Made by a program: the position numbers and the translations under genes. This document shows, one piece after another, positions 18,540 to 26,977 of a stretch of 64,000 nucleotides of DNA. The first letter of the stretch is position 1. Every line of letters begins with the position of its first letter. The DNA lies in contig NZ_JAUEMJ010000001.1 of NCBI RefSeq assembly GCF_030403505.1, positions 369,752 through 433,751 on the forward strand, read 5' to 3'. The stretch is from Glycomyces tritici (lineage in GTDB: Bacteria; Actinomycetota; Actinomycetes; Mycobacteriales; Micromonosporaceae). Below the pieces are notes generated by a model. That model made no database searches. It had not been told where the DNA came from and saw nothing but the letters and a program-made list of their open reading frames with translations.

Positions 18540-18716
18540 TGTCGTACCCCTAGGTCAGGGTAGATACCGGGGGCCCATCAGTGTCCGATTTGCCGGGACG
18601 CTCCGCTCACATTCGCGGCGCCGATCCGCGGCGGCCGAACTTGTCGTACCCGTCGGGCAGGGTTGATGCCGGGGGCCCGTCGATGTCCGATTTGCGGAGA
18701 CCCTCCGCTCGCGTTC
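18540..18716 (+). repeat. Intergenic tandem-pair repeat, copy 2 (A type)
   Basis: Two 73-bp units, 18541-18613 and 18643-18715, separated by 29 bp. Both start GTCGTACCC, contain a GATNCCGGGGGCCC block and a TGTCCGATTTG block. The second unit ends 5 bp before the hisF stop codon. The rest of the 350-bp gap (18371-18540) is the upstream region of the ABC operon, in which nothing else was recognised. Confidence 0.85.
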
Positions 18717-18720
18717 GGCC

Positions 18721-19485
18721 TCAGCGGACCGGGTGGCCCGCGTCGCGCAGTTCCTGCTTGACCTCGCCGATCGCGACGTCGCCGAAGTGGAAGATCGAGG
18801 CCGCGAGGACCGCGTCGGCGCCGGCGTCGACTGCGGGCGGGAAGTGGGCGGCCTTGCCGGCGCCGCCGGAGGCGATGAGCGGGATGTCGACGGCGGCGCG
18901 CACGGCGGCGATCAGCTTGAGGTCGAAGCCCTGCTTCATGCCGTCGGAGTCGATGGAGTTGAGCAGGATCTCCCCCGCCCCGAGTTCGGCGGCGCGGGCG
19001 CACCATTCGACGGCGTCGAGGCCGGTGGAGCGCTTCTGGCCGCCGTGGGTGGTGACCTCCCAGCCCGATGCGGTGTCGCGTCCGGAGGCGACGTCGGCGG
19101 AGAGGACGAGCACCTGGTTGCCGAATCGTTCGGCGATCTCGGAGATGACTTCGGGCCTGGCGATGGCGGCGGTGTTGATGCCGACCTTGTCGGCGCCGGC
19201 GCGCAGGAGGCGGTCGACGTCGTCGGGGGTGCGGACGCCGCCGCCGACGGTGAGCGGGATGAAGACCTGCTCGGCGGTGCGGGCCACGACGTCGTACATG
19301 GTCGCCCGGTCTCCGGATGAGGCGCTCACGTCGAGGAAGGTGAGTTCGTCGGCTCCGGCGGCGTCGTAGGCGGCGGCCAGTTCGACCGGGTCGCCCGCGT
19401 CGCGCAGGTTCTCGAAGTTCACGCCTTTGACGACTCGCCCGGCGTCGACGTCCAGGCAGGGGATCACACGCACCGCAACAGTCAC
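18721..19485 (-). CDS. hisF: Imidazole glycerol phosphate synthase subunit HisF
   Basis: Cyclase subunit that, with HisH, makes imidazole glycerol phosphate and AICAR in histidine synthesis. TIM barrel of 254 aa. Catalytic Asp residues are in [15 protein letters not shown] (near residue 11) and VLSADVASG (near residue 130). Phosphate sites are LTVGGGVRT and [12 protein letters not shown]. The start is GTG at 19485. No hisH or other his gene is adjacent. A tandem-pair repeat begins right after the stop codon. Confidence 0.97.
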   Translation of the reverse strand: MTVAVRVIPCLDVDAGRVVKGVNFENLRDAGDPVELAAAYDAAGADELTFLDVSASSGDRATMYDVVARTAEQVFIPLTVGGGVRTPDDVDRLLRAGADKVGINTAAIARPEVISEIAERFGNQVLVLSADVASGRDTASGWEVTTHGGQKRSTGLDAVEWCARAAELGAGEILLNSIDSDGMKQGFDLKLIAAVRAAVDIPLIASGGAGKAAHFPPAVDAGADAVLAASIFHFGDVAIGEVKQELRDAGHPVR

Positions 19486-19541
19486 GCGGCAAGCCTACAG
19501 GCGCCGCCTCGCGTGTCGTCCGCCATATTTCCGAAACGAAC

Positions 19542-19596
19542 TTGAACATGTTCAAGACGCCGGTGTAGCGTGAGATCAGAAGTTGAACATGTTCAA
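19542..19596 (+). promoter_or_regulatory. Promoter with two identical TetR-type operators
   Basis: The perfect palindrome TTGAACATGTTCAA occurs at 19542-19555 and again at 19583-19596, 41 bp apart. The left copy contains a -35-like TTGAAC; after 18 bp comes a -10-like TAGCGT (19566-19571). The right copy would cover the start of the transcript. This layout suits autorepression by the TetR regulator encoded second in the operon. Confidence 0.75.
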
Positions 19597-19636
19597 CTCA
19601 AGCCAGCAAGTACCCCGCACAGAACGGAGCACTGCC

Positions 19637-20050
19637 ATGGACCTGGCAGTCATCGGCTACATCGCCTACCTCCTCGTCGCCATCCCCCTCACCGTCTGGG
19701 TCGCCCGCACCCTCGGCGCCAACGGCTTCCACTTCATCAAGGACGTCTTCGCCGGCGACGAGCAGCTCGCCCAGGCCGTCAACAAGCTCCTCCAGGTCGG
19801 CTTCTACCTCCTGAACTTCGGGTTCGTGGCACTGTGGCTGCGCACCGCCGACCCCATCCCCGACGCCCGCGGCGTCTTCGAGACCGTCGCCGTCAAGATC
19901 GGCGCCGTACTCCTCGTGCTCGGCGTCCTCCACGTCCTCAACGTCCTGGTGCTCAACGGCTTCCGCAAGCGCGGCCACGTCGACGCCCGCGCCCTCGCCA
20001 CCCTGGAACCGCCGCGCCCGCCGCAGCGGCCGCAGGCGTACGGCGCCTGA
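19637..20050 (+). CDS. Small integral membrane protein, 137 aa
   Basis: Function unknown. Three to four hydrophobic segments: residues about 3-22, 55-72, and 85-110, separated by a loop FHFIKDVFAGDEQ. The C-terminus is Pro/Arg-rich. The ATG at 19637 follows ACGGAG; an earlier in-frame ATG lies inside the right-hand operator and is unlikely. It is the first gene behind a TetR-type dual operator and is followed 20 bp later by a TetR gene, so it is the likely regulated target of that repressor. Confidence 0.75.
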   Translation: MDLAVIGYIAYLLVAIPLTVWVARTLGANGFHFIKDVFAGDEQLAQAVNKLLQVGFYLLNFGFVALWLRTADPIPDARGVFETVAVKIGAVLLVLGVLHVLNVLVLNGFRKRGHVDARALATLEPPRPPQRPQAYGA

Positions 20051-20070
20051 ACCGCAGTAGGATCGCCTGC

Positions 20071-20781
20071 GTGAGCACCGAAGCCGAGGCCTCCGACGCG
20101 TCCGCCCGCCCCTCCTCGAAGGGCGAGCGGACGCGTCAGCGCATCATCGACACCGCGCTCGACATGTTCGCCGAACGCGGCTACGACAAGACCACGATGC
20201 GGGCGATCGCCGCCGAGGCCGGTGTCTCCGTGGGCAACGCCTACTACTACTTCAAGTCCAAAGAGCACCTCATCCAGGGCTTCTACGAGCAGGCCACCAC
20301 CCGCCACGCCGAGCTCACCCCGCGCCTGCTCGACGGCAAGGAGACCCTCGCCGAGCGGATCGAGGCGGCGCTGCTCGCCTGGCTCGACATCGCCGGGCCC
20401 TACCACGCGTTCGCGGGCCAGTTCTTCCGCAACGCCGCCGACCCGTCCAGCCCGCTGAGCCCCTTCTCCGCCGACTCCACCGAGAGCCGCGACCGGGACA
20501 TCGCGCTCTACCGCGAGGTCCTCGAAGGCTCGAAGACCAAGGTGCCCAAGGACATGGCGGACATCCTGCCCGAGATGCTGTGGCTGCACCAGATGGTCGT
20601 GGTCCTGTACTGGGTGTACGACGCCTCGCCCGGCCAGGAGAAGTCGCGCGAGCTGGCCCAGCGCACCGCCCCGCTCGCGGCCCGCGTCGTCGCCCTCTCC
20701 CGCCTGAAGATCCTGCGGCCCCTGGTGAAGCAGGGCGAGGAGCTCGTGCGGGACTTCCTCATCACCAGGCGCCCCGAGTAG
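20071..20781 (+). CDS. TetR-family transcriptional regulator, 236 aa
   Basis: N-terminal TetR helix-turn-helix at residues about 25-65 (TMRAIAAEAGVSVGNAYYYF followed by KSKEHL). The C-terminal ligand domain is about 150 residues and contains several Trp/Tyr positions (LWLHQMVVVLYWVYD). The GTG at 20071 is 20 bp after the membrane-protein stop and follows TAGGAT. It very probably binds the two TTGAACATGTTCAA palindromes upstream of the operon. The ligand is unknown. Confidence 0.88.
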   Translation: MSTEAEASDASARPSSKGERTRQRIIDTALDMFAERGYDKTTMRAIAAEAGVSVGNAYYYFKSKEHLIQGFYEQATTRHAELTPRLLDGKETLAERIEAALLAWLDIAGPYHAFAGQFFRNAADPSSPLSPFSADSTESRDRDIALYREVLEGSKTKVPKDMADILPEMLWLHQMVVVLYWVYDASPGQEKSRELAQRTAPLAARVVALSRLKILRPLVKQGEELVRDFLITRRPE

Positions 20782-20787
20782 ACGCGA

Positions 20788-20823
20788 AACGGGCCGGCGG
20801 GACGAGTGTCCCGCCGGCCCGTT
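20788..20823. terminator. Bidirectional terminator, 16-bp stem
   Basis: AACGGGCCGGCGGGAC (20788-20803), loop GAGT, and the perfect complement 20808-20823. It lies between the convergent TetR and SCO5389-like genes. Confidence 0.85.
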
Positions 20824-20854
20824 CAGCCGGTGCCGCAGCGCAGTGGCGCAGAGG

Positions 20855-21265
20855 TCAGCAGTCGCGCAGTTCCGGCGACTGGTTGAGGAGCTGCCCGCGG
20901 GGGGAGATGAACTTGCGGTACGTGTCCGAGTCGACCTCCGCCAGCGGGAACGCCGCGATGCGGTGGCAGTTCTGGAAGGCGAGCTTCACGCCGTAGTGGC
21001 GTTCGAGCGCGCCGCGCATCGAGTCCGAGGCGAGCACCCGCAGCAGCTGCCCGCGCGACTGCTCGTCCGGCGGCGGGGTGGTGTTGTCGGCGAACTGCGT
21101 CGAGCCGCTCGACGAGACCACCCCGTTCTTCAGGTCGTTGACGACCTTGGCGATGAGCTCCCATGCGAACGGCAGCGACTGCTTGACGCAGTCGATGAAG
21201 TCGGCGTCGCCGACCTCCCCTGCCTCGGCCTTGTGCAGCAGGTCTTCAGAGACGTCAAGGGACAT
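20855..21265 (-). CDS. SCO5389-like conserved actinobacterial protein, 136 aa
   Basis: Uncharacterised. The segments SLDVSEDLLHKAEAGEVGDA, FADNTTPPPDEQSRGQLLR, LAFQNCHRIAAFPL and QLLNQSPELRDC match from memory a small protein family of Streptomyces and relatives (SCO5389 type). It is soluble, with no signal peptide, and the C-terminus is strongly conserved. The ATG at 21265 begins the conserved MSLDVS. It follows the CooC/ParA-like ATPase gene by 128 bp on the same strand, which suggests a functional pair. Confidence 0.7.
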   Translation of the reverse strand: MSLDVSEDLLHKAEAGEVGDADFIDCVKQSLPFAWELIAKVVNDLKNGVVSSSGSTQFADNTTPPPDEQSRGQLLRVLASDSMRGALERHYGVKLAFQNCHRIAAFPLAEVDSDTYRKFISPRGQLLNQSPELRDC

Positions 21266-21393
21266 GCGTTCTCCTCTCGGTTCGAATCGGTTCATTGTGC
21301 TCGGTCCCGTGACCCTCCGCTGTCGGGTAGTCGACGCAGAGGGGTCCCGGAACCCGAGCCGTCCAGAACGCGCCGCACGGCGCTGTGCGGCGG

Positions 21394-22362
21394 TCAGACG
21401 TGTTGCGCGCGGAGCAGGTGCTCCCCGAGGACGTACCCGGGCACGATCTGGTCGGCCAGGTCCACCCCGGCGCGGTCGTTGCCCCAGGCGAGGGCGGCCT
21501 TGCGGTGGAAGTCGTGGGCCTGCCGGGTGAACTTGGCCCAGTCCTTGCCGTCGGTCGCGGCCCGCTCGCGGGCGGCGTCGATGACGGCGAGGTTCTCGGG
21601 TTCGAGGGCGCCGACCGGGCCGACGGTGCCGCGCTCGGCCGCCTTGACGTACCGGGAGCGCGTGCACCAGCCGATGAGGGCGTCGCCGACGTGCTCGCGG
21701 AGGAACGCGATGTCGTCGTCGTCGTCGATCTTGTTGCCGATGACGGAGATGCGGACGTCGTAGTCCTCGGCGTAGCCCAGGTACTGCTTGTAGACGCCGA
21801 CGCTGCGGAGGGTGGGTTCGCAGACGAGGAAGGTGTGGTCGAAGCGGGTGAACATGCCGGAGGCGAAGGCTTCGGCGCCGGCGACCATGTCGACGATGAC
21901 GAACTCGTCGGTGGTGTCGACGAGGTGGTTGAGGAGGAGTTCGACGGCGCCGACCTTGGAGTGGTAGCAGGAGACGCCGAGGTCGTCGTCGACGAAGCCG
22001 CCGGTGGCGGCGAAGCGGATGCCGTCGTGCTCGGTGAAGAGGGTGTCGAAGACCGGGTTGGATTCGCCGACGGTGAGCAGGCGCGAGCCGGGCCCGGGCG
22101 GGGTGGTCTTGAGCATGAGGTCGGCGCTGGGGATGAGGGGGTTGCTGCCGCGGAGGTAGTCCTTGATGCGGTGGAGGTGCTCGCCGAGGACGGGTCCCAT
22201 GGCGGCGGCTTCGGGGTCGAGGCCGAGCGCGGCGGCGAGGTGCTGGTTGATGTCGGCGTCGATGGCCATGACCGGGTGTCCGAGAGCTGCTGCGCGGCGC
22301 GCGAAGAGCGAGGCCATCGTGGTCTTGCCGGAGCCGCCCTTGCCGACGAAGGCGAGTTTCAT
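21394..22362 (-). CDS. CooC/ParA-like P-loop ATPase, 322 aa
   Basis: SIMIBI-class ATPase resembling CooC/MinD-type maturation or positioning proteins. It starts MKLAFVGKGGSGKTTMASLF (deviant Walker A), has AIDADINQHLAAALGL in the second switch region, and FVIVDMVAGAEAFASGMF as the Walker B stretch. A guanine-type N-K-D-like INGNKID equivalent reads VIGNKIDDDDD. No nickel-enzyme genes are near, so a CooC role in metal insertion is not supported. It is divergent from nothing and is read towards the SCO5389-like gene. The ATG at 22362 gives the P-loop at the very N-terminus. Confidence 0.8.
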   Translation of the reverse strand: MKLAFVGKGGSGKTTMASLFARRAAALGHPVMAIDADINQHLAAALGLDPEAAAMGPVLGEHLHRIKDYLRGSNPLIPSADLMLKTTPPGPGSRLLTVGESNPVFDTLFTEHDGIRFAATGGFVDDDLGVSCYHSKVGAVELLLNHLVDTTDEFVIVDMVAGAEAFASGMFTRFDHTFLVCEPTLRSVGVYKQYLGYAEDYDVRISVIGNKIDDDDDIAFLREHVGDALIGWCTRSRYVKAAERGTVGPVGALEPENLAVIDAARERAATDGKDWAKFTRQAHDFHRKAALAWGNDRAGVDLADQIVPGYVLGEHLLRAQHV

Positions 22363-22377
22363 GCTGTGGTTCCCCCA

Positions 22378-22408
22378 CCAATTGAAAATGGTTGTTGATT
22401 TCAAATGG
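22378..22408 (-). promoter_or_regulatory. AT-rich inverted repeat upstream of the CooC/ParA-like gene
   Basis: CCAATTGAAA (22378-22387) and TTTCAAATGG (22399-22408) form a 10-bp inverted repeat with one mismatch, 15 bp before the ATPase start. Its AT content stands out in this genome, so it may be an operator, a promoter element or a leader hairpin. Confidence 0.45.
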
Positions 22409-22489
22409 AGCGTAGCAGGGCCCGAATGTGCTTGCGCCTCATATTGGTCGGTGGTACGGACGGTGCCTGTTGATGCTGCTGGGTGCACT

Positions 22490-22523
22490 GAGGGCCCCGT
22501 CGCGCTGATGCGACGGGGCCCTC
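22490..22523 (-). terminator. Terminator of the glutamate transporter operon
   Basis: GAGGGCCCCGTCGC (22490-22503) pairs perfectly over 14 bp with 22510-22523 around a GCTGAT loop, 16 bp beyond the gluD stop. Confidence 0.85.
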
Positions 22524-22539
22524 GGTGATGCGTGACGCG

Positions 22540-23436
22540 CTACTCGGCGACGGCGGTCGCCTCGATCTGCCGCACCCGCGCCAGCGGGGCCGCGGTCTTC
22601 GTGCGCATGCGCCGCTCGACGACGACCACCAGCTTCGAGAGCGCGTAGGCCATCACGAAGTAGATGAGCGCGGCGATGATGAGCGCCTGCAGATAGGAGT
22701 TGCCGTAGTCGTGGCCGACGATGTTGGCCGAGTGCAGCAGCTCCGGGTAGGTGATCACGGCGCCGAGCGAGGTGTCCTTCAGCAGGATCACCAGTTGCGC
22801 GAGCACCGCCGGGAGCATGTTGCGCACCACCTGCGGCAGCACGACCAAGCGCTGCACCTGGCCGTGGTTCAGCCCGACCGCGTACCCGGCCATGGCCTGG
22901 CCGGGCGGCAGCGCCGCGACGCCCGCCCGCAGGATCTCGGCGAGGACCGCGCCGTTGTAGATGCCGAGGCCCAGCACCAGGAACACCAGCCGCCGCGTGT
23001 CGCCGTCCCAGCCGAACGTCTCACCGGTGAATCGGAACGCCCCGTCGATCGTGAAGGAGATCCAGATGAGCAGCACCAGCGGGAGGGAGCGGAAGAACTG
23101 GACGTAGCCGGTGGCGGCCCAGCGGGTCAGCGCGAACCGGGAGATCCGGCCGAACCCGAAGACGACGCCGAGGATGATCGCCAGGACCGAGCCGAGCGCG
23201 AAGGCCAGGAGGGTGTTGAGGATCGCCGGGATCCAGGTGTTCTGGACGACGAGCACGTCCAGCGGGTTGGCCCAGCGAGTCTCCTCGAAGAAGCCGTCCC
23301 GGGCCAGTGTCAGTGCGCCCCAGCCCAGCAGGGCCAGGATCACCGCGCCGGAGACGATGGAGGCGATGAGCGAGCGCTGCCGGCCCTTGGGGCCGAGCGC
23401 GTCGAACAGGACCGTGCTTTCTTGCTGTCTGGTCAT
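22540..23436 (-). CDS. gluD: Glutamate-type ABC transporter permease GluD
   Basis: Inner-membrane permease of a polar amino-acid ABC importer, 298 aa with an N-terminal extension before the core helices. The hallmark EAA loop reads AGYAVGLNHGQVQRLVVLPQ, where the usual EAA alanines are partly changed. Upstream is YVQFFRSLPLVLLIW, the conserved His/Glu-family permease motif. About six helices fit. It starts 13 bp after gluC. Which amino acid is carried (Glu, Gln, Asp) cannot be read from the sequence. Confidence 0.9.
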   Translation of the reverse strand: MTRQQESTVLFDALGPKGRQRSLIASIVSGAVILALLGWGALTLARDGFFEETRWANPLDVLVVQNTWIPAILNTLLAFALGSVLAIILGVVFGFGRISRFALTRWAATGYVQFFRSLPLVLLIWISFTIDGAFRFTGETFGWDGDTRRLVFLVLGLGIYNGAVLAEILRAGVAALPPGQAMAGYAVGLNHGQVQRLVVLPQVVRNMLPAVLAQLVILLKDTSLGAVITYPELLHSANIVGHDYGNSYLQALIIAALIYFVMAYALSKLVVVVERRMRTKTAAPLARVRQIEATAVAE

Positions 23437-23449
23437 GAGTCACCCGCCT

Positions 23450-24106
23450 TCATCGGACGAACGCGGCGCGCCGCTCGGCGAGCCGGACGAGGTAGCTGAG
23501 GACAAAGGCGATCGCCAGGTAGCAGACGGTCACGCTGATCGTGACGCCCCACAGGTCGTACCGGGACTGGGGGTCGTCGATCAGGCCCCGCGAGGTCGAG
23601 TACAGCTCGGTGATGCCGACCGCGTACACGAGGGCGCTGTTCTTGACCAGGGCGATCAGGAGCGACCCCAGCGGCGGGATGACCGCGCGGAACGCCTGCG
23701 GGAGGATCACGTTCTGCAGCGACTGCCCGAAGGTCAGGCCGATCGAGCGGGCCGCCTCGGCCTGCCCGAGCGGGATCGAGTTGATGCCGGACCGCAGGGT
23801 CTCGCCGGCGAACGCCCCGGTGTACATGCCCAGGCCGAGCAGGCCGACACCCCAGGAAGTGGTCTCGATGCCGATGGACGGCAGACCGAAGTACATGATG
23901 AACAGGACCGCCAGGAGCGGCACGTTGCGGAACAGCTGCGTGTAGGCGTTCGCGGCCCAGCGGGCCGGCGCGGCGGGGCTCACGTGCATGACCACCAAGA
24001 CCATGCCGATCGCGAGCGCGATGGCGTAGCTGGCGAGCGTCACGACCACGGTGATGCGCGCGCCCTCCAGCAGGGCGTCGGCCATCGAGGCGAAATTGTC
24101 GAACAA
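23450..24106 (-). CDS. gluC: Glutamate-type ABC transporter permease GluC
   Basis: Second permease, 218 aa, five helices. It contains YTQLFRNVPLLAVLFIMYFG and the EAA loop AARSIGLTFGQSLQNVILPQ. It has the usual length for GluC/GlnP-like subunits. The ATG at 24106 is near the 154-bp gluB-gluC gap that holds a G/C homopolymer block and a strong hairpin. Confidence 0.92.
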   Translation of the reverse strand: MFDNFASMADALLEGARITVVVTLASYAIALAIGMVLVVMHVSPAAPARWAANAYTQLFRNVPLLAVLFIMYFGLPSIGIETTSWGVGLLGLGMYTGAFAGETLRSGINSIPLGQAEAARSIGLTFGQSLQNVILPQAFRAVIPPLGSLLIALVKNSALVYAVGITELYSTSRGLIDDPQSRYDLWGVTISVTVCYLAIAFVLSYLVRLAERRAAFVR

Positions 24107-24121
24107 GCGGACTCCTCCATA

Positions 24122-24210
<89 letters not shown>

Positions 24211-24211
24211 C

Positions 24212-24237
24212 GCGGCGGCCGTGTGCACGGCCGCCGC
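24212..24237 (-). terminator. Hairpin between gluB and gluC
   Basis: GCGGCGGCCGTG (24212-24223) and CACGGCCGCCGC (24226-24237) pair perfectly 23 bp past the gluB stop. In such operons a hairpin here usually lets more binding protein be made than permease. Confidence 0.75.
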
Positions 24238-24260
24238 CGCCTCACCGAACGGTCGCGGAC

Positions 24261-25190
24261 CTAGTAGCGGTTGGGTTCCGGGAGCGCCTCGGGGGTGGGC
24301 ATCCCGGCGGCGCCGAAGGTCTTGTCGAAGGCCTTCTGCCAGTCGCCGTTGGCGATGATCGCGTCGATCATGTCGTTGACGAAGTTGCGGGCGTCGGTCT
24401 GGCCGAGCGGCATGGCGACGCCGTAGGGCTCGTCGGTGAAGATGTTCGCGGAGCCGAGGACGCGGTAGGCGTCGGGCTTGTCGACGGTGAATCCGTAGAG
24501 GATGGTCTCGTCGGTGCTGACCGCTTCGGTCTGGCCGTTCTCCAGGGCCAGGGCGCAGGCGGCGTAGTCGGCCAGCGGCGTGATCGTGGCCTCGGGGTTC
24601 TCCTTCTCGAGGTTCGCGATCGAGCCGGAGCCCTCGGCGATGCAGACGTCCTTGCCGGCGAGGTCGGCCACCGACTGGATGTCGGTGTTGTCGGCGGCGA
24701 CCATGACGTTCTGGCCGGTCTCGAAGTACGGGCCGGCGAAGTCGAACTGGGTCAGCCGCTCGGGGTACATCGAGTAGGACGCGATGACCACGTCGACGGT
24801 GCCGTCGTTGATGTACGTCTCGCGGTTCTGCGAGGTGGTCTCGACGAAGCGGAGGTTGCCGTCGTCGCCCTCGGTGACCTCGCCGAAGATGTAGGTGGCC
24901 AGGAGGCGGGCGATCTCGGCGTCGAAGCCCTCGACCTCGCCGGTCGCGGTGTTCATCTGGCCGATGAGCGGCTGGTCGTACTTGACGCCGACCGTGATGA
25001 AGCCCTTGTCCTGGATCTCCTGGATGTAGCCGGCGGGGATCGCTTCGGCCTGGCCCAGCGAGTACTCGCCGACCGACTCCTCGACCGATTCCTTCTCTTC
25101 GGCGTCCTGGCTGGCTTCGCCGGAGCAGGCGGCGAGCGACATGGCCACGGCGGCCATAGCCGCTACGGCGGTTCTACGGAACATGCGCAT
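24261..25190 (-). CDS. gluB: Glutamate-type substrate-binding lipoprotein GluB
   Basis: Extracellular lipoprotein of the amino-acid importer, 309 aa. The signal ends in a lipobox MSLAACSGE, so the mature protein begins at the Cys. The periplasmic-binding-protein fold is marked by FITVGVKYDQPLIGQMN, GFDAEIARLLA, SYSMYPERLTQFDFAGPY and DVCIAEGSGS. The start is taken as the ATG at 25190, 9 bp after GAAGGAAGGA; an upstream ATG at 25211 would overlap that site. Lipidation depends on Lgt (3517). Confidence 0.92.
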   Translation of the reverse strand: MRMFRRTAVAAMAAVAMSLAACSGEASQDAEEKESVEESVGEYSLGQAEAIPAGYIQEIQDKGFITVGVKYDQPLIGQMNTATGEVEGFDAEIARLLATYIFGEVTEGDDGNLRFVETTSQNRETYINDGTVDVVIASYSMYPERLTQFDFAGPYFETGQNVMVAADNTDIQSVADLAGKDVCIAEGSGSIANLEKENPEATITPLADYAACALALENGQTEAVSTDETILYGFTVDKPDAYRVLGSANIFTDEPYGVAMPLGQTDARNFVNDMIDAIIANGDWQKAFDKTFGAAGMPTPEALPEPNRY

Positions 25191-25241
25191 TCGGATGTGT
25201 CCTTCCTTCAAGGGCGAACGGTGTGGTGGTTTCGGGTGGCT

Positions 25242-25997
25242 CTAGTGCGTCATGACCTTGGCGAGGAAGTCCTGGGCACGCGCGGTCTTGGGGTCGTCGA
25301 AGAACTCGTCCGGGGTGGCGGTCTCGACGATCTGGCCCTCGGCCATGAACACGACCCGGTTGGCCGCGCGGCGGGCGAAGCCCATCTCGTGGGTCACCAC
25401 GACCATCGTCATGCCCTCGCGGGCGAGGTCCTGCATGACGTCGAGGACCTCGTTGATCATCTCGGGGTCGAGGGCGGAGGTCGGCTCGTCGAACATCATG
25501 AGCTTGGGGTCCATGGCCAGTCCGCGGGCGATCGCCACGCGCTGCTGCTGGCCGCCGGAGAGCTGCGAGGGGAAGGCGTCGGCCTTCTCGGCGAGGCCGA
25601 CGCGCTCCAGGAGCTGGCGGGCGCGGGCCTCGGCCTTCGCCTTGGGGGTGCGGCGCACTTTGATCGGGCCCAGCGTGATGTTCTGCAGCACGGTGAGGTG
25701 TGCGAACAGGTTGAAGTGCTGGAAGACCATGCCGACGTCGGCGCGGAGGTGCGCGAGTGCGCGGCCTTCGGCCGGGAGCGGCTTGCCGTTGACGGTGATG
25801 TCGCCGGAGTCGACGGTTTCGAGCCGGTTGATGGTGCGGCACAGGGTGGACTTGCCGGAGCCGGAGGGTCCGATGAGGACCACCACCTCGCCGTCCTCCA
25901 CGGTCAGGTCGATGTCCTTGAGCGCGTGCAGGTCTCCGAAGTGCTTGTTGACGCCGGAGATGCTGACCATCGGTGCCTTCGGCTGCGTTGCTTCCAT
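25242..25997 (-). CDS. gluA: Glutamate-type ABC transporter ATPase GluA
   Basis: ATPase of the importer, 251 aa. Walker A GPSGSGKST, signature LSGGQQQRVAIARGLAM, Walker B LMMFDEPTSALDPE, H-loop VVTHEMGFA. The sequence HFGDLHALKDIDLTVEDGEV is characteristic of polar amino-acid importers. First gene of gluABCD on the minus strand. The ATG at 25997 follows AGGGAC; the true start could be the later MVSISGV. A palindrome at 26075 lies 77 bp upstream. Confidence 0.92.
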   Translation of the reverse strand: MEATQPKAPMVSISGVNKHFGDLHALKDIDLTVEDGEVVVLIGPSGSGKSTLCRTINRLETVDSGDITVNGKPLPAEGRALAHLRADVGMVFQHFNLFAHLTVLQNITLGPIKVRRTPKAKAEARARQLLERVGLAEKADAFPSQLSGGQQQRVAIARGLAMDPKLMMFDEPTSALDPEMINEVLDVMQDLAREGMTMVVVTHEMGFARRAANRVVFMAEGQIVETATPDEFFDDPKTARAQDFLAKVMTH

Positions 25998-26074
25998 TCG
26001 TGTCCCTGTTGTCGTGTGCAACCCTCGACTGGTGCGGGGCGAGCGGATTGGCTTGAGTACCTGGAAATAGTAGT

Positions 26075-26086
26075 GTGACAGCTCAC
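26075..26086. promoter_or_regulatory. Palindrome GTGACAGCTCAC in the gluA-lipB intergenic region
   Basis: TGTGACAGCTCACG has LacI-type operator geometry (TGTGA-4-TCAC). It lies in the 250-bp divergent region between gluA and lipB and differs by one base from GTGACCGCTCAC ahead of araB (57613). Confidence 0.4.
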
Positions 26087-26247
26087 GCGCGGTTAGCGGG
26101 GCGGCCAGAGCCGCAACTAGTCGGCAATTAAGTAACAGCATCATAAAGAACGACCTGGGCATAACGGATACGACCCATGGCCGGAACAATCGTGACGCAT
26201 CCGGCGTCCGGTGGCCGCGGGGGCGCGGCGCGGATTAATGTCGTTCC

Positions 26248-26919
26248 ATGACCGCAACCGTGGGAACCGCGAGCGTCGCAGGCGGGAAGATCACCGTCGA
26301 ACGGCGCGGCCTGGTGGACTACCAGGAGGCCTGGGACTACCAGAAGGAGCTGCAGCAGCGGCGGATCGACGACGAGATCGGCGACACCGTGCTGCTCCTC
26401 GAGCATCCGAGCGTGTACACCGCCGGGCGGCGGACCGAGACGTGGGCGCTGCCGCAGGACGGCACGCCCGTGGTCACGGTGGACCGGGGCGGGCAGATCA
26501 CCTGGCACGGGCCGGGGCAGCTCGTCGGCTACCCAATCATGAAGATGCGCAACAAGGTCGACGTCGTCGGGTACGTGCGGCGGGTGGAGGACGCGGTCAC
26601 CGCGGTCTGCCACGAGTTCGGGGTGACCTCGGCGCGCGGGCGGATGCACGACCGGACGGGCGTGTGGCTGCCGGAGGACGACAAGGGCCCGGAGCGGAAG
26701 ATCTGCGCGATCGGCGTGCGGGTGCGGTGGGCGACGACGATGCACGGCTTCGCGTTGAACTGCAACCCGGACATGGGCTACTGGGAGCGGATCGCGCCGT
26801 GCGCGATCACGGACGCGGACGTCACGAGCCTGACGCAGGAGCTGGGCCGGGAGGTCACCGTCGCGGAGGTCCTGCCGGTGATGGAGCGGCACCTGGGCCT
26901 GCTGCTCGAGCGCGACTAG
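26248..26919 (+). CDS. lipB: Octanoyl-[acyl-carrier-protein]:protein octanoyltransferase
   Basis: Transfers octanoyl groups from ACP to the lipoyl domains of 2-oxoacid dehydrogenases and GcvH. Signature [17 protein letters not shown] near residue 75; the catalytic Lys is in [13 protein letters not shown] and the catalytic Cys in [10 protein letters not shown]. Length 223 aa is normal. lipA is usually next to lipB but is not here: the gene is followed by a terminator and a convergent hydrolase. Confidence 0.96.
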   Translation: MTATVGTASVAGGKITVERRGLVDYQEAWDYQKELQQRRIDDEIGDTVLLLEHPSVYTAGRRTETWALPQDGTPVVTVDRGGQITWHGPGQLVGYPIMKMRNKVDVVGYVRRVEDAVTAVCHEFGVTSARGRMHDRTGVWLPEDDKGPERKICAIGVRVRWATTMHGFALNCNPDMGYWERIAPCAITDADVTSLTQELGREVTVAEVLPVMERHLGLLLERD

Positions 26920-26933
26920 CGAGGCAAGAGGGG

Positions 26934-26959
26934 ACGGGCGCGGCATCCGCCGCGCCCGT
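26934..26959. terminator. Terminator between lipB and hydrolase
   Basis: ACGGGCGCGGC (26934-26944), loop ATCC, perfect complement 26949-26959, then TTT. Serves convergent genes. Confidence 0.8.
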
Positions 26960-26977
26960 TTCGCGTCGCCGGGGCGG

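Noticed and set aside
18540..18716. CRISPR array suggested by equal units with spacers
   Set aside because: Only two units per site, the same spacer length but a unit of 73 bp, no cas genes, and the units recur at other loci with different spacers.
21276..21300. tRNA-like GGTTCGAATC
   Set aside because: No cloverleaf arms or acceptor stem can be drawn around it, and it is only a chance match to the T-loop.
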